Origin: DUPQ01 sp964563155
Lineage (GTDB): Bacteria; Bacillota; Clostridia; DUPQ01
Length of the DNA stretch: 64,000 nt
Direction of reading: 5' to 3'
Assembly (NCBI GenBank): GCA_964563155.1
Contig: CAZLVL010000011.1
Coordinates: forward strand, 25,886 to 89,885
Shown: positions 8,285-16,451 of the stretch, in pieces
Position numbering within the stretch: position 1 is the stretch's first letter
How the letters are laid out: each line of letters opens with the position of its first letter
Translations under genes and position numbers: made by a program
Notes under the pieces: generated by a model
What the model was told of the DNA's origin: nothing
The model's database searches: none
What the model saw: only the letters and a program-made list of their open reading frames with translations

Positions 8285-9571
8285 ATGGCTACAGATAAAT
8301 ATAATCCCTTGGATAACGCCCAAGCTCAATTTGATCATATTGCTGACTTTTTAGATTTAGACAGCGGGACAAGAGCTTTATTGCGTGAACCTATGAGAGA
8401 AATGCAGGTAACAATACCTGTGAAAATGGATGATGGTACAACCAAGGTCTTTAAGGCTTTTAGAATTAGGCATAATGATGCTAGAGGACCTGCAAAAGGT
8501 GGAATTCGTTTTCATCCTCAAGAGACCATGGACACAGTTAGGGCCCTTTCAATGTGGATGACATGGAAGTGTGCTGTTGTGGATATTCCCTTAGGTGGTG
8601 GAAAAGGTGGTATTATCTGTGACCCAAGAGAGCTTTCCTTACAAGAACAAGAGAGGCTTTGTCGTGGCTATGTACGGGCTATGTACAATCAATTAGGACC
8701 CAATTTAGACGTTCCTGCCCCTGATATTATGTCCAACAAACAACATATGTTATGGATGTTAGATGAATATGAAACCATACTTGGAGGAAAGTTCCCTGGA
8801 ATGATAACAGGCAAGCCTGTAGGTATGGGAGGCTCCTTAGGCCGTACAGAAGCAACTGGCTTTGGTATTGTTTATGTGCTAAATGACTTTATGCAGGCTG
8901 AAGGCATGGATATTTCCAAATCTACAGCCAGTATTCAAGGCTTTGGCAATGTAGCTGAATATACTGCACGTTTGTTTAGTGAACTAGGTGGTAAGGTTAT
9001 TGCCGTATCCAGCTGGCATCAAGGGGACAAGACAGCTTATACCTTTAAAAAGGCTGAAGGCTGTGATATAGAGCAGTTGGTTGGAATTAAAGACCAATTT
9101 GGAAGTATTGATAAAGATAAGGCCCTTAGCTTAGGCTATGAAGTGCTACCTGGTGATGATTGGCTCAAACAAGATGTTGACATCCTTATACCAGCAGCCC
9201 TAGAAAACCAACTAACTGCAGATAATTTTTCAGATATTTCTTCTCAAGTAAAAATTATTTGTGAAGCTGCTAATGGTCCTACAACAGCAGATTGTGATGC
9301 TTTAATTAGAAACAGCGGGATTACTCTATTACCAGACTTTTTATGTAATGCTGGAGGAGTAACTTGTAGCTACTTTGAACAAGTTCAATCCAATATGAAT
9401 TACTTTTGGGATAAAAAGGAAGTTTTAGATAAGTTAGAATACTCTATGACAAAAGCCTTTAGAGCTGTTTATGCTTTAGCAAAAGAAAAAGACCTTTATA
9501 TGAGAGATGCAGCTTATGTAATTGCTGTACAAAGGGTAGCAGAGGCTGTTAAGTTGAGAGGTTGGGTCTAG
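8285..9571 (+). CDS. gdhA: Glutamate dehydrogenase (Glu/Leu/Phe/Val dehydrogenase family)
   Basis: 428 residues. Substrate pocket PAKGGIRFHP near residue 69, active-site lysine in LGGGKGGII near 105, DVPAPDIMSN, and the dinucleotide domain GFGNVAEYTARLF near 218. The length and motifs fit the small hexameric NAD-type enzymes (RocG/GudB-like, often named gluD or gdhA) that interconvert glutamate and 2-oxoglutarate plus ammonia; in amino-acid fermenting Clostridia it mainly runs catabolically. Excellent start: AGAGGAGGCTTACA then ATG. It is a single gene with its own promoter, operator array and terminator. Confidence 0.95.
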   Translation: MATDKYNPLDNAQAQFDHIADFLDLDSGTRALLREPMREMQVTIPVKMDDGTTKVFKAFRIRHNDARGPAKGGIRFHPQETMDTVRALSMWMTWKCAVVDIPLGGGKGGIICDPRELSLQEQERLCRGYVRAMYNQLGPNLDVPAPDIMSNKQHMLWMLDEYETILGGKFPGMITGKPVGMGGSLGRTEATGFGIVYVLNDFMQAEGMDISKSTASIQGFGNVAEYTARLFSELGGKVIAVSSWHQGDKTAYTFKKAEGCDIEQLVGIKDQFGSIDKDKALSLGYEVLPGDDWLKQDVDILIPAALENQLTADNFSDISSQVKIICEAANGPTTADCDALIRNSGITLLPDFLCNAGGVTCSYFEQVQSNMNYFWDKKEVLDKLEYSMTKAFRAVYALAKEKDLYMRDAAYVIAVQRVAEAVKLRGWV

Positions 9572-9661
9572 TAATAGTTAAGAGTTTGTTATGGTTTAAT
9601 TGAAATTATCATCATTATTATTTAATTATAGATATAAAACAAATACTGATAAAAACACAGT

Positions 9662-9695
9662 GAGTGCAATATTATTAAAATATTGCATTCTTTTT
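9662..9695 (+). terminator. gdh intrinsic terminator
   Basis: GAGTGCAATATT (9662-9673), loop ATTAA, AATATTGCATTC (9679-9690), TTTTT: a 12 bp stem with one wobble pair. Downstream at 9731-9765 are three imperfect TTTAGTGCTTT repeats of no assigned role. Confidence 0.9.
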
Positions 9696-9768
9696 ACTTT
9701 GTAATATATTAGCCTGTAGGGTTTATATTGCTTTTAGTGCTTTAAGTGCTTTTAGTACTTTAAAGTTA

Positions 9769-10446
9769 TTAAAAATCCCGCTTAGAATATAGCCTCAAAG
9801 AAAGAAGATATGATACTAGCAGTAAAACAATTGATATAAGTGTTAGGCCGCCACTAACCATAATTATATTTTCCGAAGCATAGCTTATCAATTTTAATTG
9901 TAGGAGTTCATTGCCAGGCAAGGATATAACTGTGAAGTATACAGCAAAAAGTAAACCAAAAAATATGGCAGGCAGATAGATTCCCCACACTTTTCCTTTT
10001 GTGTATCCAAATTTAAAAAGTATAGGAAAGGTAAAAAGATTAAATATGGTATAGAGAAGAAAACTTGCAGCAATAATAGCTATGGTTCCATTAAATCCAG
10101 CATACCATGCAGATTTCAAAAGTATTTTTGACAAGGCATTTGCAAGTGGCATAAGGATAACCCCCATTACAATGCCACATACAAGCATAATCAAGGAAAA
10201 AATATATCTTCCGTTAACTATATCTTGCCTTTTTATGGGGAAAGTAAGATATAGGTTATTTAATGCTCCCTTGTCTTCCACTGCAAAGGGATTAAGGGAA
10301 AAATTATGACTTGCAAACACACATATAGGGATCATTGCCCAAGGGGAAAACCATCCTATTGCTATAGCTAATAAAGGTAACATCAATAATCTAATCTGAT
10401 AGACTTTCATTGCACGCCAATCTGTAACAATCATTTTTGTAATCAT
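9769..10446 (-). CDS. ABC-2 type transporter permease
   Basis: 225 residues, almost wholly hydrophobic, with about six membrane segments (residues ~18-38, ~80-105, ~120-145, ~155-178, ~195-218 among them). No sequence motif beyond the ABC-2 permease pattern. Its ATG overlaps the stop of the ATPase gene by 4 nt (ATGA). With the GntR-ATPase pair upstream this forms a YtrA-type operon; such systems in Bacillus and relatives respond to cell-wall-active peptides or cationic antimicrobials, but the substrate here is not known. Confidence 0.8.
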   Translation of the reverse strand: MITKMIVTDWRAMKVYQIRLLMLPLLAIAIGWFSPWAMIPICVFASHNFSLNPFAVEDKGALNNLYLTFPIKRQDIVNGRYIFSLIMLVCGIVMGVILMPLANALSKILLKSAWYAGFNGTIAIIAASFLLYTIFNLFTFPILFKFGYTKGKVWGIYLPAIFFGLLFAVYFTVISLPGNELLQLKLISYASENIIMVSGGLTLISIVLLLVSYLLSLRLYSKRDF

Positions 10447-11297
10447 ATCTCTAATCCTTTTTTGTTCATATGAACCATAATATCATCCAGTGAAGCTGTT
10501 TCTAGAATAACACTAGATGGAAAACCTCCAACATCAGAAACATCAATCATACCTTCAAAACCACCCAAGTGTTCTCTAAGCCCAAGTATTTGCTTGCGCT
10601 TTATTTGTGGTATATCCCCATTGCCACCCCTGATAAGGCAATACTTTTCAGTTAGTTCATCTTTTAAGCCGCTATATACAATTTTTCCCTTGTGTATATA
10701 GATAATATAGTCTGCAATTTTTTCAAGATCACTGGTTATATGTGTTGAAAAAAAGACACTTCTATTTTCTTCAATCATGTAATCACGAAGAATATCTAAC
10801 ATTTCATCTCGCATAACAGGGTCAAGTCCAGATGTAGGTTCATCAAGCAGCAAGAGTTTAGCATCATGAGATAAAGTAACAGCCAAACCTAGTTTCATTT
10901 TCATACCTTGTGACAGTGTTTTGAATTTTTGTTTTGGATTAAGGTCAAATTTTTCAAGATGCATATGATACACTTTGCTATTCCATTTTTTATAGAAGAG
11001 ACCCATTGTTTTTTCAACATCAAGAGCTGTCCAATCTTCTTGAAAATATGGTTGGTCGAAAAGTACACCTAAATCTTCTTTTATTGAAATATCATTGTGT
11101 GACCTTCCCAAGATTTCAACATCCCCGCCATCTTTTATTACCATGTTAAGCATAAGCTTTAAGGTTGTTGTTTTACCTGCACCATTTTCACCTATAAAAC
11201 CGCAGACATAACCACTTGGAACAGAAAAACTAATACTATCCAATAAAAAGTTTTTATATTCTTTTTTTAGATTACTTATTTTTATAGCATTATTCAT
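10443..11297 (-). CDS. ABC transporter ATP-binding protein (YtrB/BcrA type)
   Basis: 284 residues. Walker A GENGAGKTTTLK (36-47), signature LSQGMKMKLGLAV, Walker B AKLLLLDEPTSGLDP and switch His in FFSTHITSDLEKIADY. The ~60 residue C-terminal extension is usual for this export-type subfamily. It probably dimerises and powers the adjacent permease. ATGA overlaps on both sides (with the GntR gene at 11294-11297 and permease gene at 10443-10446) indicate a tightly coupled three-gene operon. Confidence 0.9.
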   Translation of the reverse strand: MNNAIKISNLKKEYKNFLLDSISFSVPSGYVCGFIGENGAGKTTTLKLMLNMVIKDGGDVEILGRSHNDISIKEDLGVLFDQPYFQEDWTALDVEKTMGLFYKKWNSKVYHMHLEKFDLNPKQKFKTLSQGMKMKLGLAVTLSHDAKLLLLDEPTSGLDPVMRDEMLDILRDYMIEENRSVFFSTHITSDLEKIADYIIYIHKGKIVYSGLKDELTEKYCLIRGGNGDIPQIKRKQILGLREHLGGFEGMIDVSDVGGFPSSVILETASLDDIMVHMNKKGLEI

Positions 11298-11671
11298 TTT
11301 GCATCTTTCTCCAGTTCATCTAGCAATTTATGAAGGTCCTTCATTGTCAATCCTGCGATTCGTCCTTGTTGGATAGCAGCAATCAATGCAGTTTTGGTCT
11401 CAGCAAGGTATTGGTGGCGTATTAAATCATTATCAATTTTTTTGATATAAGACCCTTTACCTGGCACTGTTTGAATAAAGCCCTCAATCTCTAAATCCTT
11501 GTATGCTCTTGTGGTTGTTATGACACTAACTTTTAAATCAAGGGCTAGTTGGCGAATAGAAGGCAATAATTGGTTTTCGGGTAATTCACCAGATAAAACC
11601 GAAGCCTTAATTTGCTCTTTAATCTGTTCATATATTGGTATGCCTGACTGATGTGCCAGAACTATTCGCAT
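11294..11671 (-). CDS. GntR-family repressor, YtrA subfamily
   Basis: 125 residues. Winged helix: IPIYEQIKEQIKASVLSGEL, LPSIRQLALDLKVSVITTTRAYKDLE and GFIQTVPGKGSYI. The short C-terminal helical tail (~50 residues) rather than a ligand-binding domain is the mark of the YtrA subfamily, which represses its own ABC transporter operon. GGAGG sits 7 nt before the ATG. A 9 bp inverted repeat overlapping the promoter -10 is the likely operator (separate entry). Confidence 0.9.
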   Translation of the reverse strand: MRIVLAHQSGIPIYEQIKEQIKASVLSGELPENQLLPSIRQLALDLKVSVITTTRAYKDLEIEGFIQTVPGKGSYIKKIDNDLIRHQYLAETKTALIAAIQQGRIAGLTMKDLHKLLDELEKDAK

Positions 11672-11710
11672 TATCCTACCTCCATAGCATTTTGCTTATA
11701 CTGAATACAT

Positions 11711-11760
11711 CTGTATATATATAATATGTACAGTATATACAGTGGATTATCATTTGTCAA
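11711..11760 (-). promoter_or_regulatory. promoter and probable YtrA-type operator of the ABC operon
   Basis: On the minus strand TTGACA (11760-11755), 17 nt spacer, TATACT (11737-11732). The inverted repeat CTGTATATA (11711-11719) / TATATACAG (11734-11742) covers the -10 box and start region, where a bound repressor would block initiation. Confidence 0.7.
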
Positions 11761-11779
11761 ATGAAGAAAACAAATAAAA

Positions 11780-11808
11780 ACCACACTGGAAAATATCTTT
11801 AGTGTGGT
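11780..11808 (-). terminator. scfB terminator
   Basis: On minus: ACCACACT, 13 nt loop, AGTGTGGT, then TTTTTATTTG. It lies 42 nt beyond the maturase stop codon. Confidence 0.8.
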
Positions 11809-11849
11809 CTCTTTAATGTTAACCTTTATAGTTTTAATTGCTGCTTTTT

Positions 11850-13229
11850 TTAAACGTCTATGCCAGCCTCTATATCTTGATAGGCAATGTTAAGCATAAT
11901 TGCACATTCTATACGCTTTTTAAAGAGGGTACATTCATAGTCATCTACCTCTCTTATGGAGCCTTTTGAATAGTAGGCATTAGCTGCACAGCCACCAGCA
12001 CAATAGAACTTTGCCCAGCAGTCCTTGCAAGCTTCTTTAGTCTCAATATTTGTGTTTTTGAAATTGTCCATAAGTTGAGTGTTTTTAAGGCCATCAAAGA
12101 TATTACCTAAAAGGAATTCTTTTTCTGATACAAATTGATGGCAAGGGTAGAGGTCACCTTGGGGAGTTACTGCCATATACTCACAGCCAGAGCCACAGCC
12201 ATCTAAGCGTTTATAAATACAAGGGCCTTGGTTTAAATCAATGGTAAAGTGGTAAAAGGTAAACTCTCTATTTTCTTTTTTCCTTTTTATCATTTCTTTT
12301 GCCAATATTTCATACTCATTTAGAAGAATTGGCAGATCTTCTTTTGTTAAGGCATATTCTTTATCATTTGATGAGACTACAGGCTCCATACTTAAGTCCT
12401 TAAAGCCCAAATCTGCCATATGAAAGACATCTTTAGTAAAGTCTACATTGTTATGGGTATAGGTACCACGAATATAGTAGGTACCCCTAGTCCTTCTTCT
12501 TACAAATTCTTGAAATTTAGGAACAATAATATCGTAACTTCCTTTACCTGAAAGGTCTTTTCTTAGTCGGTCATGAACTTCTTTTCTTCCATCTAGACTT
12601 AAGACCACATTATCTATTTCTTTATTACAAAAATCTATAACCTCATCATCTAGTAAAAGACCATTGGTTGTAAGGGTAAATCTAAAATTTTTCTTGTGCT
12701 CTTTTTCTTTACTTCTGGCATAGGCTACTAGTTTTTTGCAGACCTCCCAATTCATAAGTGGTTCACCACCAAAAAAGTCTACATCCAGATTTCTTACAGA
12801 ACCTGAATGCTCAATAAGAAAATCTATGGCTCTAGTCCCAGTTTCATAGGACATTAATGCTCTTTTTCCCTTGTAGTTGCCTTGGGAGGCAAAGCAGTAC
12901 TCACAGTTTAGATTACAGGCATGGGCCACATGAAGACAAAGGGCTTTAATAGGTACTGGGCCTCTATCTTTTTCTAGGGCTTCTTCCAAAAAGGTATCTT
13001 GAGAAAAAAGAAGACCTCCTTCTTTTAGCTCTTCTATGGAATCTATGCATTCTTGAAATTCATTTTGACTTATTTCATAAGATTTAAGAATAATATCTTT
13101 AATCTCATCTATTTCCTTTGTTTGGTAAAGTTCAATAATGTCATACATTAAATCATCAGTAACATGAACTGAACCGCTAAATATGTCTAATACAATGTTG
13201 TATCCATTAAGTTTATATTGATGTATCAT
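11850..13229 (-). CDS. scfB: SCIFF peptide maturase (thioether-forming radical SAM/SPASM)
   Basis: 459 residues from the ATG at 13229. A RiPP-recognition-like N-terminus (MIHQYKLNGYNIVLDIFSG) precedes the radical SAM motif CNLNCEYCFASQG (C-x3-C-x2-C) and FFGGEPLMNW; the SPASM tail has CGSGCEYMAVTPQGDLYPC and CKDCWAKFYCAGGCAANAY for auxiliary clusters. The family makes Cys-to-Thr thioether links in the SCIFF peptide encoded just upstream. Another in-frame ATG at 13256 would add nine residues but falls inside a terminator hairpin and has no SD; family members begin at MIHQYK. The SD for 13229 is weak (GGAAAAAG). Confidence 0.93.
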   Translation of the reverse strand: MIHQYKLNGYNIVLDIFSGSVHVTDDLMYDIIELYQTKEIDEIKDIILKSYEISQNEFQECIDSIEELKEGGLLFSQDTFLEEALEKDRGPVPIKALCLHVAHACNLNCEYCFASQGNYKGKRALMSYETGTRAIDFLIEHSGSVRNLDVDFFGGEPLMNWEVCKKLVAYARSKEKEHKKNFRFTLTTNGLLLDDEVIDFCNKEIDNVVLSLDGRKEVHDRLRKDLSGKGSYDIIVPKFQEFVRRRTRGTYYIRGTYTHNNVDFTKDVFHMADLGFKDLSMEPVVSSNDKEYALTKEDLPILLNEYEILAKEMIKRKKENREFTFYHFTIDLNQGPCIYKRLDGCGSGCEYMAVTPQGDLYPCHQFVSEKEFLLGNIFDGLKNTQLMDNFKNTNIETKEACKDCWAKFYCAGGCAANAYYSKGSIREVDDYECTLFKKRIECAIMLNIAYQDIEAGIDV

Positions 13230-13239
13230 ATCTTTTTCC

Positions 13240-13270
13240 AAAAAAACAGCCGCCATGGGGTCATAGCGGC
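13240..13270 (-). terminator. intercistronic terminator/attenuator between scfA and scfB
   Basis: On minus: GCCGCTATG (13270-13262), loop ACCC, CATGGCGGC (13257-13249), one G-U pair, then TG and seven Ts (13246-13240). The stem lies 18 nt after the scfA stop and just ahead of the preferred scfB start, so most transcripts may end after scfA. Confidence 0.75.
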
Positions 13271-13288
13271 AAATCTTAAAAAAATGTT

Positions 13289-13438
13289 TTAATTATTGGT
13301 ATTTTCACATTTTTGGTTTGCAACCCCACAGGAGGTTTTGCAGGCTGATTGACAAGATGTTTGACACTCCTTGCATCCGCCATTTACTAAACTTCTTTTT
13401 AAGTTGTAAGTGTTAATTGTTCTTATTCTCTTTTCCAT
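13289..13438 (-). CDS. scfA: SCIFF ribosomal peptide precursor (six cysteines)
   Basis: 49 residues, read directly from the minus strand: it starts MEKRIRTINTYNL and has the invariant segment GGCKECQTSCQSACKTSCG, then a sixth Cys in NQKCEN. This is the near-universal clostridial RiPP precursor SCIFF, modified by the downstream maturase; its biological role is unknown. AAGGGG stands 6 nt from the ATG, and a TTGACT-17-TAAAAT promoter lies upstream. The maturase follows after a terminator-like hairpin. Confidence 0.95.
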   Translation of the reverse strand: MEKRIRTINTYNLKRSLVNGGCKECQTSCQSACKTSCGVANQKCENTNN

Positions 13439-13475
13439 AACTTGCCCCTTCTAAATTATTCAATTTAACAGAGAT

Positions 13476-13504
13476 ATTTTATGCTTTTTTTATTTAAAAG
13501 TCAA
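13476..13504 (-). promoter_or_regulatory. scfA promoter
   Basis: On minus TTGACT (13504-13499), 17 nt spacer, TAAAAT (13481-13476), about 40 nt before the scfA ATG. It begins only 30 nt after the stop of the upstream decarboxylase gene, and no terminator is visible between, so some read-through from that gene is possible. Confidence 0.7.
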
Positions 13505-13533
13505 TTAAAGGTCATTTTGAAAGATTAAGAAGA

Positions 13534-14982
13534 TTAAAGGTCACAGACTAATATGTAGCCTTTTTTGTAATCATCTTCACTACTTATGGTAACTTGTGAG
13601 TTTTCTAGATGGTTTAAGTAGTTTATGAAGTCTTGAGATATTTTTTCTCCAGGTAAGATAAGGGGGATTTGAGGGGGAAAGGCCCAAAGACTCTGGGCAC
13701 ATATTTGGTCTATGCTCTTATCCATAGTTACATATTTACTTTCTTTTTTCTTAGCCTCATTAATGCTTAAGACTTGCTTTGGTATAGTGAAGTCTTCTAA
13801 GGGATGGAAGCTTTCTTTTTTACTAGGGCCATTTGTTTTATCAATTTCTAAAAGGGCTTTTGTGAGTTTTTTCAAAGATTTCTTTTTGTCTGCTAAACTA
13901 AGAATTAAAAGGACATATTCATTTGTATACATCTCTGGATAAATATTATATTTTTCTATTAATAGATCAAAAAGCTCTTTTCCGCTAATATCTATTTTAT
14001 TTAAATTAATGAGTAATTTTGCTTGGTCATAGGCAAATATGTGGTCATAGTCTTGTTTATCTTCATGAAATATTGCTTGAAGATGTGAAAGGTCTTGTAG
14101 TTGGTCTTTAATGTAGTCTAGATTTTTAATCCACTTATTAAAAAGAAGGTCTTTATTGTGATAAAGATAATCAATACAAGAAGCAATTGAGCTTATTAAG
14201 ATATATGAAGGGCTTGAGGACTGAAAGGTTGCCATATATTCTTTTAGTCTTTTTAGAGAGACCTTATTTGAATTAATGTGTATTAGGGATGTTTGAGTCA
14301 TAGAAGGTAGGGTCTTGTGAAGGCTTTGTACCACTATATCAGCCTTAAAGGAGTTAGCCCCTAAGGGAAAGTTTGGGCTTAGGTCTAAATGAGCTCCATG
14401 AGCCTGGTCTACCATTAAAATCATCTTGTGTTTATCTGCTAAGGCTTGAATACTTTTAATATGGGATAAGACCCCATCATAGGTAGGACTGGTTAGAAGA
14501 ATCATTTTTGCATCCTTGTTCTGTTCTATGAGGTCTTCAAGGTCCTTAACACATATTGAGCCTAAAATCTGGGTATCCTTACTAAAAGTTGGGGTAAAGT
14601 AGACTGGTTTTAAGTCCAAGAGTCTGATTCCATTGTATACAGACTTATGGCAGTTTCTTCCTAGGATAATTTTATCTTCTTTGTTTAAGCAAGCATGCAT
14701 TCCAGCTAAGATACAAGAGGTACTACCATTAACAGATAAAAGGGTCTCTTTGGATTTCCAAAGTTTATTGGCTTTTTCCATTGTGCTTAAGATAATCTCT
14801 TTTGGATCATTTAAGTTATCAAAACCAGGTATTTCTGTAATGTCATACTCAACTGGTAAATCTTTTAGATAAGGAGCTAAAGACTTGTTTCTTTTATGGC
14901 CAGGCATATGAAAGGGAAGGCTTTTTTGGAAGCTTCTTCTTTTTAAGGCTTTTAAAATATTAGTGTCTTGCTCTTTTTTCAT
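13534..14982 (-). CDS. Orn/Lys/Arg decarboxylase family PLP enzyme
   Basis: 482 residues. N-terminal FHMPGHKRNKS, then YDITEIPGFDNL, SVNGSTSCILAGMHA, VDQAHGAHLDLS and the PLP lysine in SLHKTLPSMTQTS (K223 by position). These match the short group III decarboxylases such as Bacillus YaaO and SpeA rather than the long CadA/LdcC type with a wing domain. The probable reaction is decarboxylation of arginine, lysine or ornithine to a polyamine precursor; the substrate cannot be told from sequence. Only a weak SD (AAGAAAG) is seen before the ATG. Confidence 0.85.
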   Translation of the reverse strand: MKKEQDTNILKALKRRSFQKSLPFHMPGHKRNKSLAPYLKDLPVEYDITEIPGFDNLNDPKEIILSTMEKANKLWKSKETLLSVNGSTSCILAGMHACLNKEDKIILGRNCHKSVYNGIRLLDLKPVYFTPTFSKDTQILGSICVKDLEDLIEQNKDAKMILLTSPTYDGVLSHIKSIQALADKHKMILMVDQAHGAHLDLSPNFPLGANSFKADIVVQSLHKTLPSMTQTSLIHINSNKVSLKRLKEYMATFQSSSPSYILISSIASCIDYLYHNKDLLFNKWIKNLDYIKDQLQDLSHLQAIFHEDKQDYDHIFAYDQAKLLINLNKIDISGKELFDLLIEKYNIYPEMYTNEYVLLILSLADKKKSLKKLTKALLEIDKTNGPSKKESFHPLEDFTIPKQVLSINEAKKKESKYVTMDKSIDQICAQSLWAFPPQIPLILPGEKISQDFINYLNHLENSQVTISSEDDYKKGYILVCDL

Positions 14983-15202
14983 TGTATAACTTTCTTATCC
15001 TATGGTTTTTCTTCATTTGCTTTTCCAATACTAATAATTGTATAGACAATGGATATGCTAGGTAAGTCTATTTGAATGATATATAATAAAGGGAGGCTTT
15101 ACAAGATTTGAATATTCTTTATTTAATGAAGAGATATCATTTAGCATTTTAAAGAAAAGTAGATTAGGTTATAATTAAAGCCAATAGAAATATGAGGCAA
15201 AT

Positions 15203-15988
15203 ATGAAAGTATTATTTATAGGGGATATTTTCGGAAGAAACGGAAGAACCTTTCTAAAAGAAAATATGGAAAATCTAAAAAACAAATACTCACCAGACTT
15301 TATTATTGCAAATGGGGAGAATTTAGCTGGTGGTAAGGGAATTACTCCTAGTTTAGCAAAGGAGATTTTTTCCATGGGGGTAGACTTTATGACCTCTGGA
15401 AACCATGCCTTTGCTAAAAGTGAAATGTTAGACTATTTTGATGATAATCCCAATAAGATTATTAGGCCCTTAAATTTTACCAGGGCTTGTCCTGGTAAAG
15501 GTTATGCCATTTTAAGAAAAAAAGATAAAAGCTTGGGAGTTATAAATGTGATAGGTCAGGTCTTTTTATCTCCTGCTGACAATCCTTTTTGGGCTGTAGA
15601 GGATGTTTTAGATGAAATGAAAAAAGAGTGTAAAAATATCTTAGTGGATTTTCATGGAGAAGCTACCTCAGAAAAACAAGCCTTTGCCTGGCATTTTGAT
15701 GGTAGGGTTTCAGCGGTACTTGGAACCCATACCCATGTTCAAACTGCTGATGAGAGAATTTTACCCTTTGGTACAGCCTATATTAGTGATGTGGGAATGA
15801 CAGGTCCTTATGATGGGATTATTGGGGCAGACAAAGAAGTGGTAATAGGCAGATTTTTAAGTGATATGCCAGCATACTTTACTTCTGAAAAAGGAAGAGC
15901 CCAATTAAATGGAGTTTATATTGAGATGTGTGAAGATACAGGAAAATCTTTAAGTATTGAAAGGATATATGAGATTGATAAACTATAA
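15203..15988 (+). CDS. ymdB: YmdB-family metallophosphoesterase
   Basis: 261 residues. MKVLFIGDIFGRNGR, ANGENLAGGKGI, TSGNHAFAKSE, VDFHGEATSEKQA and LGTHTHVQTADERILP carry the di-metal ligands of the YmdB (TIGR00282) family, 2',3'-cyclic nucleotide phosphodiesterases tied to motility/biofilm choice in Bacillus. The usual GNHTWDKKE is GNHAFAKSE here, with the metal-binding Asn-His kept. TATAAT at 15170-15175 may be its -10 but no good -35 is seen; SD is GAGGCAA just before the ATG. It leads an operon with lspA and others. Confidence 0.9.
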   Translation: MKVLFIGDIFGRNGRTFLKENMENLKNKYSPDFIIANGENLAGGKGITPSLAKEIFSMGVDFMTSGNHAFAKSEMLDYFDDNPNKIIRPLNFTRACPGKGYAILRKKDKSLGVINVIGQVFLSPADNPFWAVEDVLDEMKKECKNILVDFHGEATSEKQAFAWHFDGRVSAVLGTHTHVQTADERILPFGTAYISDVGMTGPYDGIIGADKEVVIGRFLSDMPAYFTSEKGRAQLNGVYIEMCEDTGKSLSIERIYEIDKL

Positions 15989-16451
15989 TCTAAAAAAACT
16001 GTGGTGGCTTATTATAAGTTTTGTGCTAGTAGTCATAGACCAAGTAAGTAAGATTTATGTGCATAATAATATGGTCTTAGGAGAAAAACACCAGGTAATA
16101 AATAATTTTTTATACATAACCTATGCAAGAAATTCAGGAGCTGCCTGGGGAATCTTTTCAGACCACACCATATATCTAACCATATTTTCTGGAATTGCCA
16201 CACTTTTACTCATAGGCTTTATAGTTACCAGTAAAAGAGGCCTTGCTTCTTTTTCTTTTACCCTCATAATTGCTGGGGCCATAGGAAATCTAATTGATAG
16301 AATCCGTTTGGGTTATGTCATAGACTTTATAGATACATATATCTTTGGCTATGATTTTCCTGTCTTTAATGTGGCAGATATGGCTGTTACAGTGGGTGTA
16401 ACCTTTTTAATAATATATGTACTATTTATCCATAGAGAGATGCAGGTATGA
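15969..16451 (+). CDS. lspA: Lipoprotein signal peptidase (signal peptidase II)
   Basis: About 160 residues with four membrane helices. NSGAAWGIFSD, GAIGNLIDRIRLGYVIDFID and FNVADMAVTVG contain the catalytic aspartates of the aspartyl protease LspA, which removes signal peptides from prolipoproteins at the membrane. A TTG at 15957 would extend it by four residues, but ATG 15969 has AAAGGA upstream and is preferred. It overlaps the end of ymdB by 20 nt and its stop overlaps the next start (ATGA). Two lipoprotein genes in this window are potential clients. Confidence 0.95.
   Translation: MRLINYNLKKLWWLIISFVLVVIDQVSKIYVHNNMVLGEKHQVINNFLYITYARNSGAAWGIFSDHTIYLTIFSGIATLLLIGFIVTSKRGLASFSFTLIIAGAIGNLIDRIRLGYVIDFIDTYIFGYDFPVFNVADMAVTVGVTFLIIYVLFIHREMQV

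Noticed and set aside
9731..9765. Three imperfect TTTAGTGCTTT repeats
   Set aside because: Too few and short for CRISPR or a mobile element end; low-complexity intergenic sequence after the gdh terminator.
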